Notes under the pieces: model-generated
What the model saw: only the letters and a program-made list of their open reading frames with translations
Told to the model about the DNA's origin: nothing
Database searches by the model: none
Position numbers and translations under genes: made by a program
Assembly: GCA_019694795.1 (NCBI GenBank)
Contig: JAIBBF010000015.1
Location: forward strand, 1 to 61,184
Direction of reading: 5' to 3'
Origin: Flavobacteriales bacterium
GTDB lineage: Bacteria > Bacteroidota > Bacteroidia > Flavobacteriales_D > UBA2798
Length of the DNA: 61,184 nucleotides
Shown here: positions 31,647-41,063 of the stretch, piece by piece
How the letters are laid out: each line of letters opens with the position of its first letter
Position numbering within the stretch: the first letter of the stretch is position 1

Positions 31647-31678
31647 GCAAAAATAGATAAAAACAAGACACAAACAAG
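31647..31678 (-). promoter_or_regulatory. Promoter of rpsP-rimM-trmN6
   Basis: On the minus strand it reads CTTG, 19 nt, TATTTTTGC, then AGCCC. The spacing and the TTTGCAGCCC start region match rRNA P1 and P2. It lies about 56 nt upstream of the rpsP ATG. Confidence 0.7.
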
Positions 31679-31761
31679 ATTATCGCTTTAAAAAAGTGAT
31701 CTGCGTTAAATATTATTTAAAATTTCATCGGTGTACCTATAAATGCACTAGGTTTACGCAA

Positions 31762-32094
31762 ATGTTACGACTGTTTACAGTTTCCCTCTGGTTTGCCATT
31801 GCAGTGCTGAGCGGCTTTTCGGGCCAAAAGCAGGCAAGCGGAAAATCTGATTCCGGATTTACGCTGGACCAGTTCACCATTGTCCCAGGCGGACAATTCA
31901 CCCGTGAGAATGCGTTTGAGCAATTTTCTGAAGAAATTCAGGCCTTAAGTCCCGGTTGCAGTTTTATTTCTGCGATCGATTTTGCCCCCATAAATCCCTC
32001 CTTTAAATTCCTCATCCCGGAACACGATTCGTTTGAGGAAGTCCCCCCGACCGGGCCACCCTTATTCCTTAAAAACAGAACGCTATTGATTTGA
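31762..32094 (+). CDS. Hypothetical exported protein
   Basis: The protein has 110 residues from the ATG at 31762 (MLRLFTVSLWFAIAVLSGFSG), which gives a signal peptide ending near residue 20; in-frame codons upstream carry no signal. The mature part has no domain I recognise and contains a single Cys. It lies between the divergent rpsP operon and the NhaD-like gene, 53 nt before the latter's start. Coding status rests on the open frame plus signal peptide. Confidence 0.6.
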   Translation: MLRLFTVSLWFAIAVLSGFSGQKQASGKSDSGFTLDQFTIVPGGQFTRENAFEQFSEEIQALSPGCSFISAIDFAPINPSFKFLIPEHDSFEEVPPTGPPLFLKNRTLLI

Positions 32095-32146
32095 TGTGCA
32101 ATTGGTTATAAATAACTAATTGAATTATTCACATCAAATTTTAGTC

Positions 32147-33457
32147 ATGAAAAAATTGATCATGTCGGCACTTTTTCTGTTGCCGGCAATAGCCGTGTTT
32201 GCAGGAAGCGGCCATGAAGTTCCTGCTTTATTCGGTATCCGTATTGAGTTTATCATTTTTGCCTTAACACTGGTTGGTGTTGCTCTGTTTCACCATTACA
32301 CCATGCAAGTGGCGCTGGGCGGATTAACCGTGTTGCTCATTGCAAAATTTGCCTTCGACCCGGAGTTTAGTCTGGGCGGATTAATGCTGGGGAACGAACA
32401 TCACGAAGGTGAATGGAAAACCTTGTTAAACCTGGTGGGATTACTCCTTGGATTTGGAATTCTGGCCCGGCATTTTGAGGACTCCGGATTACCCCAGATT
32501 CTACCGAATATTCTACCCGACGATTGGAAAGGCGGTTTTGTATTACTCGCCATCATTATGTTGATTTCATCGTTCCTCGACAACATTGCTGCAGCCATGA
32601 TTGGCGGAACCGTTGCTCTGGTTGTTTTTAGAGGCAAAGTTCATATCGGATATATTGCCGCCATCATTGCAGCTTCCAATGCGGGAGGAGCTGGATCGGT
32701 TCTTGGCGATACCACCACTACGATTATGTGGATCGACGGGGTGAATCCATTTGATGTAATTCATGCTTATATCGCTTCGGTTGTTGCATTTTTAGTGTTC
32801 GGATTTATCGCTTCACGTCAACAACAAAAATTCCAACCCATTACCAAAGACGCTGATCCAAACGCAAAGATTATTCCGATGCGCCTGGTGATTGTGGTTC
32901 TCATTTTAGCCGGTGCCATTACTACCAATTATCTCATGGATTTTCCGGCAGTAGGTGTTTGGGTGGCCATTTTAATTGGCGCCTTGCTTGTGCCTACTCC
33001 ATGGCATGAAATTAAGGATGCATTACCAGGAACAATTTTCCTTACCGCGTTAGTAACCTGCGCCAGTCTGATTCCGGTAGATGAACTTCCAGCTGCATCC
33101 TGGCAAACAGCCTTGTCGTTAGGATTTATTTCTTCCGTATTCGACAACATTCCCCTTACCAAGCTTTGTCTGGACCAAGGTGGTTACGACTGGGGCGTAT
33201 TGGCCTATGCCGTTGGTTTTGGCGGATCCATGTTATGGTTCGGAAGTTCAGCAGGTGTTGCCATCACCTCGAAATTTCCGGAAGCAAGAAGCGTAGGCGC
33301 CTATTTACGTCACGGCTGGCATGTGATCCTTGGCTACCTGGCCGGATTTATGGCCCTGATCTTTATTATGGGCTGGCATCCCCATGCAACACATAAAAAG
33401 GCCGTTGAAACAGAAACACATCAAACCACTACTAACAACAAAACACATGGAAACTGA
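32147..33457 (+). CDS. NhaD/citrate-type (ArsB-NhaD superfamily) transporter
   Basis: The protein has 436 residues from the ATG at 32147, with about 11 hydrophobic segments. The first segment looks like a cleavable or anchor signal (LFLLPAIAVFAGS). The superfamily motifs are SSFLDNIAAAMIGG and ASNAGGAGSVLGDTTTTIMW, and the second half repeats SSVFDNIPLT and GFGGSMLWFGSSAGVA. The DN pairs within broken helices are typical of Na+-coupled exchangers in this group. The C-terminus is His/Thr-rich (HPHATHKKAVETETHQ). It overlaps a 37-residue microprotein gene by 11 nt and precedes a second NhaD-type gene, so the three form one locus. Confidence 0.85.
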   Translation: MKKLIMSALFLLPAIAVFAGSGHEVPALFGIRIEFIIFALTLVGVALFHHYTMQVALGGLTVLLIAKFAFDPEFSLGGLMLGNEHHEGEWKTLLNLVGLLLGFGILARHFEDSGLPQILPNILPDDWKGGFVLLAIIMLISSFLDNIAAAMIGGTVALVVFRGKVHIGYIAAIIAASNAGGAGSVLGDTTTTIMWIDGVNPFDVIHAYIASVVAFLVFGFIASRQQQKFQPITKDADPNAKIIPMRLVIVVLILAGAITTNYLMDFPAVGVWVAILIGALLVPTPWHEIKDALPGTIFLTALVTCASLIPVDELPAASWQTALSLGFISSVFDNIPLTKLCLDQGGYDWGVLAYAVGFGGSMLWFGSSAGVAITSKFPEARSVGAYLRHGWHVILGYLAGFMALIFIMGWHPHATHKKAVETETHQTTTNNKTHGN

Positions 33458-33560
33458 AAATGACACTCCCGAAAAAAAAGGGAATTATCTTCTCTTTTTA
33501 TTGCTGATTTTTGGAATAATGACCATTCTTTCTCTGATATTCAGCAAACTAAATCCATAA
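33447..33560 (+). CDS. 37-residue single-pass membrane microprotein
   Basis: A short frame runs from the ATG at 33447 to the TAA at 33558-33560. It starts 11 nt inside the NhaD-like gene, which suggests coupled translation. Residues 1-13 are polar (METENDTPEKKGN), residues 14-32 form one clear membrane segment (YLLFLLLIFGIMTILSLIF), and the tail is SKLNP. It is followed by a strong terminator at 33583. Short one-pass proteins often regulate or stabilise transporters. I know no family for it. Confidence 0.65.
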   Translation: METENDTPEKKGNYLLFLLLIFGIMTILSLIFSKLNP

Positions 33561-33582
33561 ATAAATAACACTTCCACTTTCT

Positions 33583-33609
33583 AAAGGAACCTTCGGGTTC
33601 CTTTTTTTT
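33583..33609 (+). terminator. Terminator after the first NhaD-type gene and microprotein
   Basis: GGAACC-TTCG-GGTTCC (33586-33601) with a stable TTCG tetraloop is followed by eight T. It closes the unit that contains the NhaD-like gene and the microprotein. Confidence 0.9.
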
Positions 33610-33679
33610 GTTTCGGGCCATTGGCAAAAGTGAAAAAAGACTATTTTCACCACCCGAAAACAAAACTCTTAAGAAGCCG

Positions 33680-34990
33680 ATGGACATTTTCTCTATTTTG
33701 ATGATTGTGGTATTCGTTGTAGGATACGCCGCAATTGCGCTGGAGCACCCGATTAAAGTTGACAAGGCAGCCTCTGCCCTGCTGACTGGTGTTCTGTGTT
33801 GGACATTTTACGTATTTGGAGGTTACCAGGATGCTCACCATGTTGAGTTAAGCCTTCTCCACCATGTGGCAGAAATTGCCAGTATCCTATTCTTCCTGAT
33901 GGGGGCCATGACCATTGTAGAGTTAGTGGATGCTCACGAAGGATTTTCTGTAATTACGGATCGAATTTCAACTACCAACAAAACTTCTTTATTGTGGGTT
34001 GTTTCATTTATTACTTTTTTCCTTTCAGCAGCGTTGGATAACCTTACCACTGCTATTGTAATGATTTCTTTATTGAGAAAATTGATTAAAGATCAGGAAA
34101 CACGCTGGTTATTTGGTGGCTTTGTAATTATTGCAGCCAATGCAGGTGGAGCCTGGAGTCCTATAGGTGACGTAACCACTACTATGTTATGGATTAAAGG
34201 TCAGTTACCTGACACGGGTGCGATGATCATCCACTTAATTGTACCTTCTTTGTTTACTATTATTCTTCCTTTATTATTCGTTTCGTTGTTTATGAAGGGC
34301 GGAAAAATTGAGCGTCCGATTCGAGTTGAAGAAGAAGGTCATTATACCAATCCTGTAACGAGTAAAGAAAAAAACCTTGTATTTGTATTGGGAATTGGAG
34401 GCTTGTTATTTGTTCCGATTTTTAAAACCGTTACTCACCTTCCACCATTTATGGGAATGATGTTATCTCTCGGAATTCTTTGGGTGGTAACTGAATTAAT
34501 GCACGCTTCTAAAAACCGTGAAGAACGCAAATCACTTTCGGTAATTGGAGTACTTCAAAAAATCGATACTGCATCCGTTCTTTTCTTCTTAGGAATCTTA
34601 TTAGCAGTAGGTGCATTGCAAGTGGTGGGTCACCTCGCAACAACAGCAAACTTCCTCGATACAGCATTAAACAAAAACATTTATTCCATCAATATTGCCA
34701 TTGGTTTACTTTCTGCGATTGTTGACAACGTTCCACTTGTGGCAGCAGCACAAGGTATGTATGAAATTTTACCTAGCGGCGATTTTGCAGCCGGTGGTTC
34801 TTTCTGGGAATTCCTCGCTTATTGCGCCGGTACAGGCGGATCTTGTTTGATCATTGGTTCTGCTGCAGGTGTTGCGGTTATGGGACTTGAACACATCAGT
34901 TTTGGATGGTACCTTAAAAAGATTTCCCCACTTGCCTTTTTAGGTTATTTGGGTGGCGCAGGAGCTTATATTCTAATGCACGTTTTATAA
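33680..34990 (+). CDS. nhaD: NhaD-type Na+/H+ antiporter
   Basis: The protein has 436 residues from the ATG at 33680 (MDIFSILMIVVF). Upstream in-frame codons overlap the terminator, so I exclude them. It has about 12 membrane segments with NhaD motifs: SAALDNLTTAIVM, ANAGGAWSPIGDVTTTMLW, and in the second half SAIVDNVPLVAAAQ and GTGGSCLIIGSAAGVAVM. NhaD exchanges Na+ or Li+ for H+ at alkaline pH. It is the same length as the upstream paralogue but separated from it by a terminator, so it has its own transcription start or is reached by readthrough. Confidence 0.92.
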   Translation: MDIFSILMIVVFVVGYAAIALEHPIKVDKAASALLTGVLCWTFYVFGGYQDAHHVELSLLHHVAEIASILFFLMGAMTIVELVDAHEGFSVITDRISTTNKTSLLWVVSFITFFLSAALDNLTTAIVMISLLRKLIKDQETRWLFGGFVIIAANAGGAWSPIGDVTTTMLWIKGQLPDTGAMIIHLIVPSLFTIILPLLFVSLFMKGGKIERPIRVEEEGHYTNPVTSKEKNLVFVLGIGGLLFVPIFKTVTHLPPFMGMMLSLGILWVVTELMHASKNREERKSLSVIGVLQKIDTASVLFFLGILLAVGALQVVGHLATTANFLDTALNKNIYSINIAIGLLSAIVDNVPLVAAAQGMYEILPSGDFAAGGSFWEFLAYCAGTGGSCLIIGSAAGVAVMGLEHISFGWYLKKISPLAFLGYLGGAGAYILMHVL

Positions 34991-35008
34991 ACATTCTTAC
35001 CCGTTGAA

Positions 35009-35041
35009 AAAAGGTCACTTAAACAGTGACCTTTTTTTTTA
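35009..35041 (+). terminator. Terminator of nhaD
   Basis: AAAGGTCACT pairs with AGTGACCTTT across a 5-nt loop, followed by a run of T. It begins 18 nt after the nhaD stop. Confidence 0.9.
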
Positions 35042-35062
35042 TTCCTTCCTTAACTTTAAGGC

Positions 35063-37003
35063 ATGATTTATTCTTTAAAAACTCCATTTGTTGTTGCATC
35101 ACTCGGTGTATCAGTATGGATGATGGCGAGCATTGAAAATGGTTCTTCTCAACGTAATTCATTTCACGGTAAAAAACCTGTGTTAAATGCTCATCAGGTT
35201 CGCTCGCTCGGATTTCAATCGAACGCCTTGTTTTCTGCAGCAGGGATCTGTTATAATTGTCATGGTTATGATGCTAATCAATCTTCTTCTGTTGATGCTG
35301 CCGGAAATGATATTAATGTAATTGATGCCTGGGCCGGAACAATGATGGCCAATTCTGCCCGTGATCCATTTTGGCGCGCTAAGGTTAGTCACGAAGTGGA
35401 TGTAAATCCTGCGCACCAATCTGCATTGGAAGGAACCTGCACCAAATGTCACGCACCATTGGGGAAATTTAATGCCATGCATTTGGGAACTCCTTATGGC
35501 ATGACCGAACTGGCAGCTGATTCTGTTGGATTAGATGGTGTATCCTGCGGTGCTTGTCACCAACAAAAAGACACTTTAATGGGCAAGCGTTTTTCGGGAG
35601 AGTTGTATTATGACACTCTGAAAAATGTCTATGGTCCTTTCACCAATCCGATGGGTCCGATGGCAGGAAATATTGGTTATACACCCGTGTACAGTCCACA
35701 CATCAATCACGCTGGTTTATGTGGTGGTTGCCATACGCTCATTACACAAGCGACGGATTTAAGCGGGAATTTAACAGGGACATCGTTTGTTGAGCAGGCT
35801 ACCTATCATGAATGGCTGAACTCCAATTTCAACAACGAAACGTTCCCTACCACCGGAATAACCTGTCAGGGTTGTCACATTCCGCGCACCAATGATCAGG
35901 TGCGTTTGTCGACCGGTCCGCCTTTCGGTTTATACCGTTCTCCATTTGGAAAACATGAATTGGTAGGTGCCAATATTTTTATGTTGCGTTTACTTAAAAA
36001 CAACCGGACGCTTTTGAATATTTATTCAACTGCTGTTCAACTGGATTCTTCCATCTTGCGTACACAACGCATGTTGCAGCAACAAACGTTGGATTTAAAT
36101 TTAGCCTTAAGCAACCGGACAGCAGATACTGCATTTTATAGTTTGACGCTCCATAATAAAGCCGGACATAAATTCCCGAGTGGATATCCATCCCGCCGAG
36201 CTTATGTGGAATTTGTAGTGCGCGATGAAATGGGTGATACATTATTTAAATCCGGGATTCGAAGCAATAATGAACTTGTTGGACAAGATCCGGTTTTTGA
36301 ACCTCACTATAATTTTATCCGCGACGAAAATGAAGTGCAGATTTATGAAATGGTGATGAGCGATATCAACGGCGATCCAACTTCCATATTAGAACGAGGT
36401 TATCAGGCATCGAAAGACAATCGCCTTGCTCCGGAAGGATTTACAGATGCACATATTGCTTACGACACGTGTAAAATTGTTGGCAATGCAACGCTTGATT
36501 CTGATTTTAACCGCAATGGTGCAACACAAGGTACGGGAAGTGATATTCTTCACTATAACATTCCATTGAATGGTTATTCCGGTTTATTGAATGTAAGTGC
36601 AAGGGTTTATTATGAGTCGGTTCCCGGCAGATTTGTACAGGAAATGTTTAGTCACTCCACTCCGGAAATTGATTTATTTGAAACACTTTTTAACAGTGCA
36701 GACCGGAGTCCGATTCTCGTTGCAGAAGCATTATTGCAAGAAGGATTTACAAATGTTGAGGAAAATAATTTACCTGATTTAATTATTTATCCGAATCCTT
36801 CTGCCGATGGATTATTCCGCTTTAGTTCAAGCACCATTTCCATTTCTACCATTGAGGTTTTTGATTTATCGGGACGAATGATTGCATCGTATCAACCGAA
36901 TGGTCCGACCCAGCAATTTCAGATTTCTACCAGTCCGGGCATCTATCTTGTTCGTATTTGCACGCCATCCGGAAATTGTATCCGCAAAGTGGAAGTGCGA
37001 TGA
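35063..37003 (+). CDS. Exported pentaheme c-type cytochrome with T9SS sorting domain
   Basis: The 646-residue protein has five CxxCH heme sites, beginning at residues 63 (CYNCH), 126 (CTKCH), 162 (CGACH), 220 (CGGCH) and 268 (CQGCH). Many His residues between them could be distal ligands. An N-terminal hydrophobic segment (about 8-25) should serve as the signal. Residues 330-560 are a beta-rich region with no heme. The end is a type A sorting domain (IIYPNPSADGLFRFSSS ... GIYLVRICTPSGNCIRKVEVR in parts), which implies surface delivery by the type IX system. A surface multiheme protein suggests electron transfer outside the cell. It overlaps the next gene at ATGA. Confidence 0.88.
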   Translation: MIYSLKTPFVVASLGVSVWMMASIENGSSQRNSFHGKKPVLNAHQVRSLGFQSNALFSAAGICYNCHGYDANQSSSVDAAGNDINVIDAWAGTMMANSARDPFWRAKVSHEVDVNPAHQSALEGTCTKCHAPLGKFNAMHLGTPYGMTELAADSVGLDGVSCGACHQQKDTLMGKRFSGELYYDTLKNVYGPFTNPMGPMAGNIGYTPVYSPHINHAGLCGGCHTLITQATDLSGNLTGTSFVEQATYHEWLNSNFNNETFPTTGITCQGCHIPRTNDQVRLSTGPPFGLYRSPFGKHELVGANIFMLRLLKNNRTLLNIYSTAVQLDSSILRTQRMLQQQTLDLNLALSNRTADTAFYSLTLHNKAGHKFPSGYPSRRAYVEFVVRDEMGDTLFKSGIRSNNELVGQDPVFEPHYNFIRDENEVQIYEMVMSDINGDPTSILERGYQASKDNRLAPEGFTDAHIAYDTCKIVGNATLDSDFNRNGATQGTGSDILHYNIPLNGYSGLLNVSARVYYESVPGRFVQEMFSHSTPEIDLFETLFNSADRSPILVAEALLQEGFTNVEENNLPDLIIYPNPSADGLFRFSSSTISISTIEVFDLSGRMIASYQPNGPTQQFQISTSPGIYLVRICTPSGNCIRKVEVR

Positions 37004-37662
37004 TGACCAAGGAAGAATCCGCCATCATTGATAAAATCACACTGGTGATGGAGGAAAAATTTCGTGGCGAAGGAAGTGGTCACGATTGGCATCATATTTA
37101 CCGCGTATTGACTATGGCCCGCAGAATTTGCGAGGAGGAAAAGGCCAATGAATTTATCGTTTCACTTGGTGCTTTGTTGCACGATATTGCAGATCATAAA
37201 TTTCATCCTGATGATTTAGGCAAGGGTGAACGCGATGCTGATGCGTTGATGATTCAATTTTCTATTGAGGATTCCATTCGTGAAGCGGTGAAAGCTATCA
37301 TTCGTGAAATCAGCTATAAAGGTGCAGGAGTACCCACACCGATGTCGAGCTTAGAAGGACAAATTGTGCAGGATGCGGATCGGTTGGATGCGATTGGTGC
37401 CATTGGAATTGCGCGGGCCTTTGCCTATGGCGGGAGCAAGCATCGTCCGCTTTGGGAACCAGACCGGGAACCTGAAATGCATCAGGATTTTGATTCGTAC
37501 CGAAAATCGGAGGGGAATACAATAAATCACTTTTACGAGAAGTTATTGTTTCTCAGGGATAGAATGAATACCTCCACCGGAAAAAGATTAGCTGATGAAC
37601 GTCATACTTTCATGGAAAGCTGGATGGCACGATTTTTCGATGAGTGGGAAGGCCGTTGTTGA
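37000..37662 (+). CDS. HD-domain phosphohydrolase (YedJ/YpgQ-like)
   Basis: The protein has 220 residues, starting at the ATG at 37000 that overlaps the cytochrome stop (ATGATGA; an ATG at 37003 is equally possible). The HD metal ligands are seen as HDWHHIYRV (first His), LLHDIADHKF (His-Asp pair) and a distal Asp in VQDADRLDAIGAIGIARAF. This matches the small nucleotidase-like HD proteins such as YedJ. The coupling to the cytochrome is by position only; the substrate is unknown. Confidence 0.9.
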   Translation: MMTKEESAIIDKITLVMEEKFRGEGSGHDWHHIYRVLTMARRICEEEKANEFIVSLGALLHDIADHKFHPDDLGKGERDADALMIQFSIEDSIREAVKAIIREISYKGAGVPTPMSSLEGQIVQDADRLDAIGAIGIARAFAYGGSKHRPLWEPDREPEMHQDFDSYRKSEGNTINHFYEKLLFLRDRMNTSTGKRLADERHTFMESWMARFFDEWEGRC

Positions 37663-37699
37663 CACGGATTTTGACTATTTTTGAATAATGCATTTAGAC

Positions 37700-38356
37700 A
37701 TGAAACCATCTTTCCGATTTATAGCTCTCCTTTTCCTTTTTGTTTTTTTCAATCTGGAAATGAAAGCACAAAAGGACACTTCAAAATTTTCGATTAATAG
37801 TCCGCTCGTTCAATTTTCAGGAATCATTGTTTCTGCCGATTCATTGCGTCCCGTGCCCTTCGTAAATATTTACGACAAACATACCGGTAGAGGAACCATT
37901 TCGGATTATTATGGATTTTTCTCTTTTGTAGCGATGAAAGGTGACACCATTGTTTTTTCCTGTGTTGGTTTTAAAAAATCGAAATTTGTTATTCCGGATT
38001 CCTTAACGGAGGATCGTTATTCGCTGATTCAAATGATGCAGAATGATACCATTCTCCTTACATCTGTAGATATTTTTCCCTGGCCTTCGAAAGAACAATT
38101 TGCACAGGCCTTTGTGAACCTGGAACTTCCCGACGATTATATGGCCCGCGCCAATAAAAACATGGAAGATGCCCGTGTTCGGGAAGCCGCACTTGAAATG
38201 GGGAATGACGCACAAATGGCCTATTACCAGACCCTGCAAAAAGAGCGTTATCGCTTGTATTATGCGGGACAAGTTCCTCCGAATAATCTCCTGAATCCGA
38301 TTGCCTGGTACAAGTTTGTGCAAGCATGGAAAAACGGCGATTTTAAACAGAAATAA
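37700..38356 (+). CDS. Exported carboxypeptidase-regulatory-like-domain protein
   Basis: The protein has 218 residues from the ATG at 37700; a TATTTTTG element at 37676-37683 would start transcription just before it, so the ATG at 37688 is less likely. A signal peptide ends near MKAQ. Residues 35-110 form the CarboxypepD_reg-like beta sandwich (FSGIIVSADSLRPVPFVNIYD, DYYGFFSFVAMKGDTIVFSCVGF), as in the N-terminus of TonB-dependent receptors. The C-terminal helical part is not recognised. It precedes a TonB-dependent receptor gene by 160 nt and may share its envelope role. Confidence 0.8.
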   Translation: MKPSFRFIALLFLFVFFNLEMKAQKDTSKFSINSPLVQFSGIIVSADSLRPVPFVNIYDKHTGRGTISDYYGFFSFVAMKGDTIVFSCVGFKKSKFVIPDSLTEDRYSLIQMMQNDTILLTSVDIFPWPSKEQFAQAFVNLELPDDYMARANKNMEDARVREAALEMGNDAQMAYYQTLQKERYRLYYAGQVPPNNLLNPIAWYKFVQAWKNGDFKQK

Positions 38357-38516
38357 ATCTCATTATTGGTCCGGATTTCTCCTTTTCAATTGAGAAATGG
38401 TATTTCACCGTGTTTTAAAGACCGATTTTCCCGTTTTCCTCCAATGAAGCTGCAGTTATTACACAATATGTGGTTTATTCTGCGTTTTTTATGTGTTTTC
38501 ACTACTTTTGGCCTCC

Positions 38517-41063
38517 ATGTTCAGAATTGTCCTGATTAGTTTGTTGCTCTGCTGCAGCTCCGTTTCGAGCTGGGGACAAACGGCTACCCTAAAGGGAACG
38601 ATTCGCGATGAATTGGGAACGATTCTTAAAGATGTAAATATTTACATCACGCCTCTTGCCAAGGGGACAGTTACCAATGAAAACGGCGAATATGAAATTG
38701 AACTTCCTGCCAATGAGAATCTGGTGGTTCATTTTTCCTATTCGGGCTATGAGCGAAAAACGGTCAACCTCAAACTAAAACCCGGAGAGGTAAAACGCAT
38801 CGATGTAAAATTGATGTTTATTACGCTGATCGATGTGAACGTGGTTGGCGATCGTGTTCGTGAACCGATTGAAAAACTTCCGCATATTGATTATAAAGCA
38901 ATGGCTTCCATTAACGGAAATGTGGAGGACATGATTAAATCTGCCGGTCTGGGCGTTTCTTCTAACAATGAAATGAGTGCTCAATATTCAGTACGCGGCG
39001 GAAATTTTGATGAGAATCTTATTTACGTTAACGACATTGAAATTTATCGTCCCTTTCTCGCACGGAGTGGTCAACAAGAAGGATTATCCTTTATCAATTC
39101 GGATTTAGTAGAAGATATTTATTTTTCCAGCGGTGGATTTGAAGCGAAGTATGGCGACAAACTTTCTTCGGTTCTGGATATTAAATACAAAGATCCGATT
39201 GAAAAAAAAGGAAGTGCATCTGCTTCTCTGATGGGAGGTACGGTTCACTTTGAAGGAAAACAAAATAAGTTTACTTATCTCACCGGTATACGTTATCGTT
39301 CCAATTCCTACATTTTAAATTCCTTACCCACCAAGGGTGATTACAAACCGGTATTTGCCGATGGACAAATGCTGTTGGGTTATACCATTCTTGAGAACTG
39401 GAAAGTTTCATTTTTAGGTCACTACTCCAACAACCTTTATCGATTTGTTCCCCAAACCCGCGAAACAGATTTCGGAACGGTAAACGAAGCTTTACGCTTA
39501 ACGATTTATTTCGACGGACAGGAGATCACGCAATTTGAGACCATGACCGGTGCATTTACCAGTGAGCACACGGTGAATGATAAAACGAAATTGAAATTTA
39601 TTGTTTCCGGTTTCAGAAGCAATGAATCGGAATCGTACGATGTGCAGGGTCAATATCGTTTATCGGAATTAGAGCGTGATTTGGGATCTGAAAATTTTGG
39701 TGATGAGAAATTTCTGAGAGGCGTTGGAACTTTTTTAGATCATGCCCGCAACCGGTTGAATGTTTCTGTTTTTAATTTTTATCATTTAGGCAACAGCAAA
39801 ATTAATAAGCATGAAATCAATTGGGGAATTCGTGCTCAAACCGAAAAAATTAATGATGTTCTTTCCGAATGGGAAATGATTGATTCGTCCGGTTTTTCCA
39901 TTCCACAAACACCTTCGGATCAAATCATTTTAAATTCTGTTTTAAAAGCAAAAATCAATCTTGGTTCCAATCGTTTGATGGGCCATTTTCAGGATAGCTG
40001 GTCGAAATTTATCACCGACACTATCCGCATTAACGATACTGTTTTTACCAGTACCAGTATTTGGGATTTTAATGTTGGTGTTCGCGGAAATTATTGGGAC
40101 TTCAGCAATCAGGTGGTCGTTTCTCCCCGCGGTTCCATTAGTTATACGCCCAGCTGGTTTAAAGTAAAAAACGGAAAAATACAGCGTATTAACACCGTAT
40201 TCCGTTTTAAATCGGGCGTGTATTATCAGCCACCGTTTTACCGTGAACTACGCGATTTAAGTGGTAATATCCACTATGATATTCGTGCACAACGTTCCAT
40301 TCATTTTGTTTTGGGTGGCGATTTATTTTTCGAATTGTGGGACAGAACTTTCAAGTTTACCACCGAGATGTATTATAAAAAACTCGATTATCTCATTCCT
40401 TATGAAGTGGACAATGTGCGCATTCGTTACCTGGCCACCAATAGTGCAAAAGGTTATGCAGCGGGTTGGGATTTTAAAGTAAATGGTCAGTTTATTAAAG
40501 GCGTTGAATCCTGGGCAACATTGAGCTTTCTGCGCACTTACGAAGATTTAAAAGACGATTATTTTTACACCTATTTTAACAGTGATGGCGATACCATTAT
40601 TCAGGGATATACCTACAACAATATTGCAGTAGACTCCGTGAGAACTAATCCGGGATACATTCCTCGTCCGACCGACCAGTTGGTAACCTTCTCTATTTTC
40701 TTCCAGGATGAAATGCCTAAATGGCCTTCGTTCAAAGTTCACCTCAATGTTCTTTTCGGTTCTCCACTACCCTATGGTCCGCCCGGTCCGGAACGCTACA
40801 ACGACATTTTGCGAACACCACCTTACCGTCGTGTTGATATTGGATTTTCCAAACAATTCCTCACGCATCGTGATCGTTTAAAACCGAATTCGTTTTTACA
40901 CAAAATCGACGATATGTATTTATCGCTCGAGATTTTTAATCTTTTAGGAATCAACAATACGATTTCCTATCAATGGGTAGAAGATGTGAATGGTCGCCAG
41001 TATGCCGTTCCGAATTACCTCACATCACGACGTGTAAATCTGAAATTAGTGGTTCGCTTTTAG
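38517..41063 (+). CDS. TonB-dependent outer-membrane receptor
   Basis: The protein has 848 residues from the ATG at 38517 (MFRIVLISLLLCCSS), which gives a proper signal peptide. A CarboxypepD_reg domain (about 30-110) is followed by a plug domain (QYSVRGGNFDENLIYVNDIEIYRPF ... SVLDIKY) and a 22-strand-type barrel ending in an aromatic strand (RRVNLKLVVRF). It takes up an unknown ligand using TonB energy. No SusD partner follows, so it is not a glycan PUL pair. Its 3' end overlaps the convergent rsmE by 18 nt. A TACTTTTGG sequence just upstream of the start may be the -7 element. Confidence 0.93.
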   Translation: MFRIVLISLLLCCSSVSSWGQTATLKGTIRDELGTILKDVNIYITPLAKGTVTNENGEYEIELPANENLVVHFSYSGYERKTVNLKLKPGEVKRIDVKLMFITLIDVNVVGDRVREPIEKLPHIDYKAMASINGNVEDMIKSAGLGVSSNNEMSAQYSVRGGNFDENLIYVNDIEIYRPFLARSGQQEGLSFINSDLVEDIYFSSGGFEAKYGDKLSSVLDIKYKDPIEKKGSASASLMGGTVHFEGKQNKFTYLTGIRYRSNSYILNSLPTKGDYKPVFADGQMLLGYTILENWKVSFLGHYSNNLYRFVPQTRETDFGTVNEALRLTIYFDGQEITQFETMTGAFTSEHTVNDKTKLKFIVSGFRSNESESYDVQGQYRLSELERDLGSENFGDEKFLRGVGTFLDHARNRLNVSVFNFYHLGNSKINKHEINWGIRAQTEKINDVLSEWEMIDSSGFSIPQTPSDQIILNSVLKAKINLGSNRLMGHFQDSWSKFITDTIRINDTVFTSTSIWDFNVGVRGNYWDFSNQVVVSPRGSISYTPSWFKVKNGKIQRINTVFRFKSGVYYQPPFYRELRDLSGNIHYDIRAQRSIHFVLGGDLFFELWDRTFKFTTEMYYKKLDYLIPYEVDNVRIRYLATNSAKGYAAGWDFKVNGQFIKGVESWATLSFLRTYEDLKDDYFYTYFNSDGDTIIQGYTYNNIAVDSVRTNPGYIPRPTDQLVTFSIFFQDEMPKWPSFKVHLNVLFGSPLPYGPPGPERYNDILRTPPYRRVDIGFSKQFLTHRDRLKPNSFLHKIDDMYLSLEIFNLLGINNTISYQWVEDVNGRQYAVPNYLTSRRVNLKLVVRF

